Notes under the pieces: model-generated
Told to the model about the DNA's origin: nothing
Database searches by the model: none
The model's input: the letters and a program-made list of their open reading frames with translations, nothing else
Made by a program: the position numbers and the translations under genes
DNA from: Burkholderiales bacterium
GTDB taxonomy: Bacteria > Pseudomonadota > Gammaproteobacteria > Burkholderiales > Casimicrobiaceae
Direction of reading: 5' to 3'
Length of the DNA: 16,465 bases
Assembly: GCA_031257235.1 (NCBI GenBank)
Contig: JAIRPA010000024.1
Coordinates: forward strand, 1 to 16,465
Part shown: piece after piece, positions 14,345-16,465 of the stretch
Layout: each line of letters opens with the position of its first letter
How positions within the stretch are numbered: position 1 is the stretch's first letter

Positions 14345-16048
14345 ATGAACATAAAACCATTATTTCGCGCGTTAGCCACCACGGTGGTGGCGTCGGCGTT
14401 GGTCTGTGCAAGCGCGTCTGCCGTTGCCGACCCGGAAAAGCCGTTGCCCGGCGACGGCGCCGCCGTGGAAGGCTTGGCACTCGGCAGTCTTATTTCTACT
14501 GCCGTGCTTGTCACGCCGGCCACCAAAACCGAACCGCAAAAACTCTATGTTTGGGGGTATCGCAAAAACGGACACAGCGGTAACTACAATTGGAACGGAC
14601 ATAACGTGGGGTTTGAACACAATTCTGCGGCAGACAGAAAAAAATATCCGCGCTTTGAATCGGTCAAAGATTTTAACGATCCGAATCATCCGTTGAGCAA
14701 ACAAACCATTGCGCGAACCTTTTCGACGGCGCACACGATCCTTGTAATGACGGAAGAAGGGGAGTTGTGGGGATGGGGAGACAGTTTGACCGGAACGGCG
14801 GGATGTATTGAGACCGGATACGAAACCGGGGTGGACAGCTCCAACCGATTCACCGATTACGGTATTGTGTACAACACGTACAACACCACACGAGGCTCTA
14901 AAAAAGCGTCGCACTATCAGGCGCGTCCGTGTCCTTCGTTTTCCCGCACGCATCCTAATCCCGAATTGCGAAGAAAAGTCACGTTTGTGGACGGCGGCGA
15001 ATACAACGTGATTGCGTTGACGGCGGACGGACATGTGTTCACATGGGGATCAGCCTCATATTCTCAAACGGTCAAACACTCAAGCCTTCCTTCCGGCAAT
15101 CGTGGCGAGCCTTTAGACATCACCAAGTTTTTTGTGGATGCGGATGGCGATCCTGAAACCGTGACCCTTGTCGGCGGCGCGTATGAAGGGCAGTATGCGG
15201 TGTCGTTCGATAAAAAAGGGAAATACACCTTGTGGGGTTGGGGACGGAATAATAGTCGATCACTCATCAATAGTGGCGACTGCGATGTCAACGTTCCTAC
15301 GCGATTAACCCAATACGATGAATACGCCAAAGATATCATCTACGTCAATGGGGGATACAGATGGACGGCGGTCTTGTTAAACGACGGGCGTGTTTATGGC
15401 TCCGGCGTGATGCGTGGGCTAGGACAAGGTGACGGCAGATTGTTAGACGGCAATTATTTCTTTCAACCTCAACTCATCATGGGAGGCACTTCAGGTTATC
15501 CGCGCGTCAAACAACTGATTGCGCGCTACGCGGGGGGCGTGGCGGTGCCGTTTGATGAAGACACCAATGGTGAAAACGTGATCTACACCTGGGGCTGGAC
15601 ATCGGGCAGCGCGTACATGCAGGTCTATGGAGACTACCCGACCAAACGGGTGTTAGCCGGTAAATTAAAAAGTTTGGGCGCCACCAAAGAATCCGTTTTC
15701 TACATGACCGAAGACAACAAACTTTACGGCATCGGTTACGGCGATCAGCGGGTCATCAATCTTTGCGACAACAACACGATTTCTTGGGACAGGATGCAAC
15801 AAAAATACACGCAAAAGAACAGCATGAATTGGTATCGGGGTCCGGACAAACCGGGCGGGTATCGCATTCCTTACGAAGAACAGCTGGACGTGACGGATAG
15901 AGATTACTGCGACGGAAAGTTCACCGATGGTTACTACAGCGGAAAAGATCGCTCGTTGGTGCGCCAATGGACAGGGTACGACGACGGAAGAGACGGACCC
16001 GTTCCGAGCTATTCCTTGATTCTTTGCGCAAAATCAGACGAGTGCTAG
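14345..16048 (+). CDS. Secreted RCC1-type beta-propeller protein in the pil operon
   Basis: A 567-residue protein with a Sec signal peptide (positive start, hydrophobic core, cleavage after AVA at 28). The mature part shows about seven RCC1-like blade motifs, each a strand, a turn and a W/Y-G-x-G strand: LYVWGY (67-72), HTILVMTEEGELWGWGD (130-146), NVIALTADGHVFTWG (221-235), YTLWGWG (294-300), TAVLLNDGRVYGSG (341-354), NVIYTWGW (411-418) and VFYMTEDNKLYGIGYGD (451-467). A DADGD loop (265-269) could bind calcium. Long insertions separate some blades, and about 100 C-terminal residues lie outside the propeller. It is the last gene of the operon, 84 bp after pilY1, exported like it. Function is not known; partner or adhesin at the pilus tip is inference. 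GGGGG lies 7 nt before this ATG; an ATG three bases earlier is possible. Confidence 0.85.
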   Translation: MNIKPLFRALATTVVASALVCASASAVADPEKPLPGDGAAVEGLALGSLISTAVLVTPATKTEPQKLYVWGYRKNGHSGNYNWNGHNVGFEHNSAADRKKYPRFESVKDFNDPNHPLSKQTIARTFSTAHTILVMTEEGELWGWGDSLTGTAGCIETGYETGVDSSNRFTDYGIVYNTYNTTRGSKKASHYQARPCPSFSRTHPNPELRRKVTFVDGGEYNVIALTADGHVFTWGSASYSQTVKHSSLPSGNRGEPLDITKFFVDADGDPETVTLVGGAYEGQYAVSFDKKGKYTLWGWGRNNSRSLINSGDCDVNVPTRLTQYDEYAKDIIYVNGGYRWTAVLLNDGRVYGSGVMRGLGQGDGRLLDGNYFFQPQLIMGGTSGYPRVKQLIARYAGGVAVPFDEDTNGENVIYTWGWTSGSAYMQVYGDYPTKRVLAGKLKSLGATKESVFYMTEDNKLYGIGYGDQRVINLCDNNTISWDRMQQKYTQKNSMNWYRGPDKPGGYRIPYEEQLDVTDRDYCDGKFTDGYYSGKDRSLVRQWTGYDDGRDGPVPSYSLILCAKSDEC

Positions 16049-16074
16049 TCAGGAATCAGAAGTCAGGGGTTATT

Positions 16075-16104
16075 CGGCAAAAAGTAAACCCCTACTTTTT
16101 GCCG
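16075..16104. repeat. 12-bp hairpin of the repeat core, copy 3
   Basis: A perfect 12-bp stem (16075-16086 with 16093-16104) with loop AACCCC. Compared with copy 1, arm positions 3 and 5 differ (C to G and C to A) and their partners differ to match (G to C and G to T). Confidence 0.9.
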
Positions 16105-16116
16105 GTTGGTATTTCC

Positions 16117-16148
16117 AAAAAACCACAGGGGAACCCTGATGGTTTTTT
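16117..16148. terminator. Bidirectional terminator hairpin between converging genes
   Basis: A6, CCACAGGG, loop GAA, CCCTGATGG with one bulged A, T6. Both strands give a GC-containing stem followed by six T. It lies 68 bp after the RCC1-gene stop and about 200 bp after the stop of the minus-strand neighbour, so it can end transcription of both. Confidence 0.8.
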
Positions 16149-16346
16149 GTAGGAAAGGCGGGAAAACCGGATTGCGGGTCGAGACCGCTTGTGACGCCGC
16201 CCTCGGTGTCCCGAAAAGCGCAAACCCCCGTCAGGCTAAAGCCTGCCACCCCCTTTTATAAAGGGGGCTGGATTCTGCGACTTCGTTTGCTTGGCAAACT
16301 TGCGCTTAAATGACGACGCTCTGATCCCTGACCTCTGATTCCTGAA

Positions 16347-16465
16347 TCACCATTGATACACAAACTTCGCCGTCCCCGCGAGTCCTTCGCGTTTGCCGGT
16401 GTACGCCGTCACGGTGAAGTCAAACGTCCAATTGCCTGATGTACTCATCCCCGCCTCGCCGTAGG
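16347..16465 (-). CDS. C-terminal end of a probable outer-membrane beta-barrel / autotransporter protein
   Basis: A minus-strand frame open from the window edge to a TGA at 16349 to 16347, giving 38 residues that end in a C-terminal Trp. It reads WTFDFTVTAYTGKREG, then LAGTAKFVYQW. Alternating polar and hydrophobic residues, a GKREGLAG turn and a terminal aromatic residue are what autotransporter barrel C-termini look like (last strand and BAM recognition signal). The bulk of the gene is outside the window, so the family is a guess from this tail. The stop is separated by one base from the heptad array of the repeat. Confidence 0.6.
   Translation of the reverse strand, partial: YGEAGMSTSGNWTFDFTVTAYTGKREGLAGTAKFVYQW

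Larger units (their letters stand above)
16049..16345 (+). repeat. Structured mosaic repeat, copy 3
   Basis: A 297-bp element that fills the gap between two converging genes. It begins immediately after the TAG of the RCC1 gene with heptads TCAGGAA, TCAGAAG, TCAGGGG (16049-16069). It ends with four inverted heptads (16318-16345), one base before the stop codon of the next, minus-strand gene. Inside are the 12-bp hairpin (16075-16104), the terminator hairpin (16117-16148), a degraded GATTGCGG module (16165-16193), a CAGGC/GCCTG stem (16232-16245), an 8-bp CCCCCTTT/AAAGGGGG hairpin (16249-16267), and the GGATTCTGCGACTTCG segment shared with copy 1. The middle differs from copy 1; the ends and first two hairpins match it. 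Confidence 0.9.

Overview
The window looks like a chromosomal segment of a Gram-negative bacterium, most likely a betaproteobacterium or a close relative. The gene order sucC-sucD-rpsB-tsf-pyrH-frr-uppS-cdsA combines a conserved proteobacterial housekeeping block with the succinyl-CoA synthetase genes. By memory, the wording of RpsB, EF-Ts, PyrH, SucC and UppS resembles Burkholderiales/Nitrosomonadales homologues. No tRNA, rRNA, CRISPR array, transposase or phage gene was seen.

Region 1 (1-6667, minus strand) is the housekeeping block: sucCD (TCA cycle), rpsB-tsf (ribosomal protein S2 and EF-Ts), and pyrH-frr-uppS-cdsA (UMP kinase, ribosome recycling, undecaprenyl-PP synthase, start of CDP-diglyceride synthase). 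A strong intrinsic terminator separates tsf from pyrH, an extended -10 promoter lies upstream of rpsB, and a plausible sigma70 promoter lies upstream of sucC.

Region 2 (6668-7559) is a gene-free divergent spacer. It holds the sucC promoter, a cluster of repeats and the unresolved promoter region of the pil genes.

Region 3 (7560-16048, plus strand) is a minor-pilin/tip operon: pilV, pilW, pilX, a large pilY1 (1383 aa), then an unusual secreted RCC1-type beta-propeller of 567 aa in the place where pilE-type genes often stand. PilV, PilW and PilX are expected to form the priming/tip complex of a type IV pilus with PilY1 at the tip. The RCC1-like protein is inferred to be a tip partner, adhesin or PilY1 accessory. 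A 13-bp hairpin before it could toggle access to its ribosome binding site.

Region 4 (16049-16465) is a repeat element followed by the C-terminal end of a minus-strand gene, probably an autotransporter or other outer-membrane beta-barrel.

The most distinctive non-coding signal is a family of structured repeats seen three times (4348-4621, 6866-7073 in inverted orientation, 16049-16345). Each copy has the same core: a 12-bp hairpin with a 6-nt loop, a 12-nt spacer, then an A6/T6-flanked 8-bp hairpin with a 3-nt loop and one bulged base that reads as a bidirectional terminator. The stems differ between copies by paired, compensatory substitutions. Copies are bordered by 7-bp tandem repeats (TCAGGRA type), and in three cases the border touches a stop codon.
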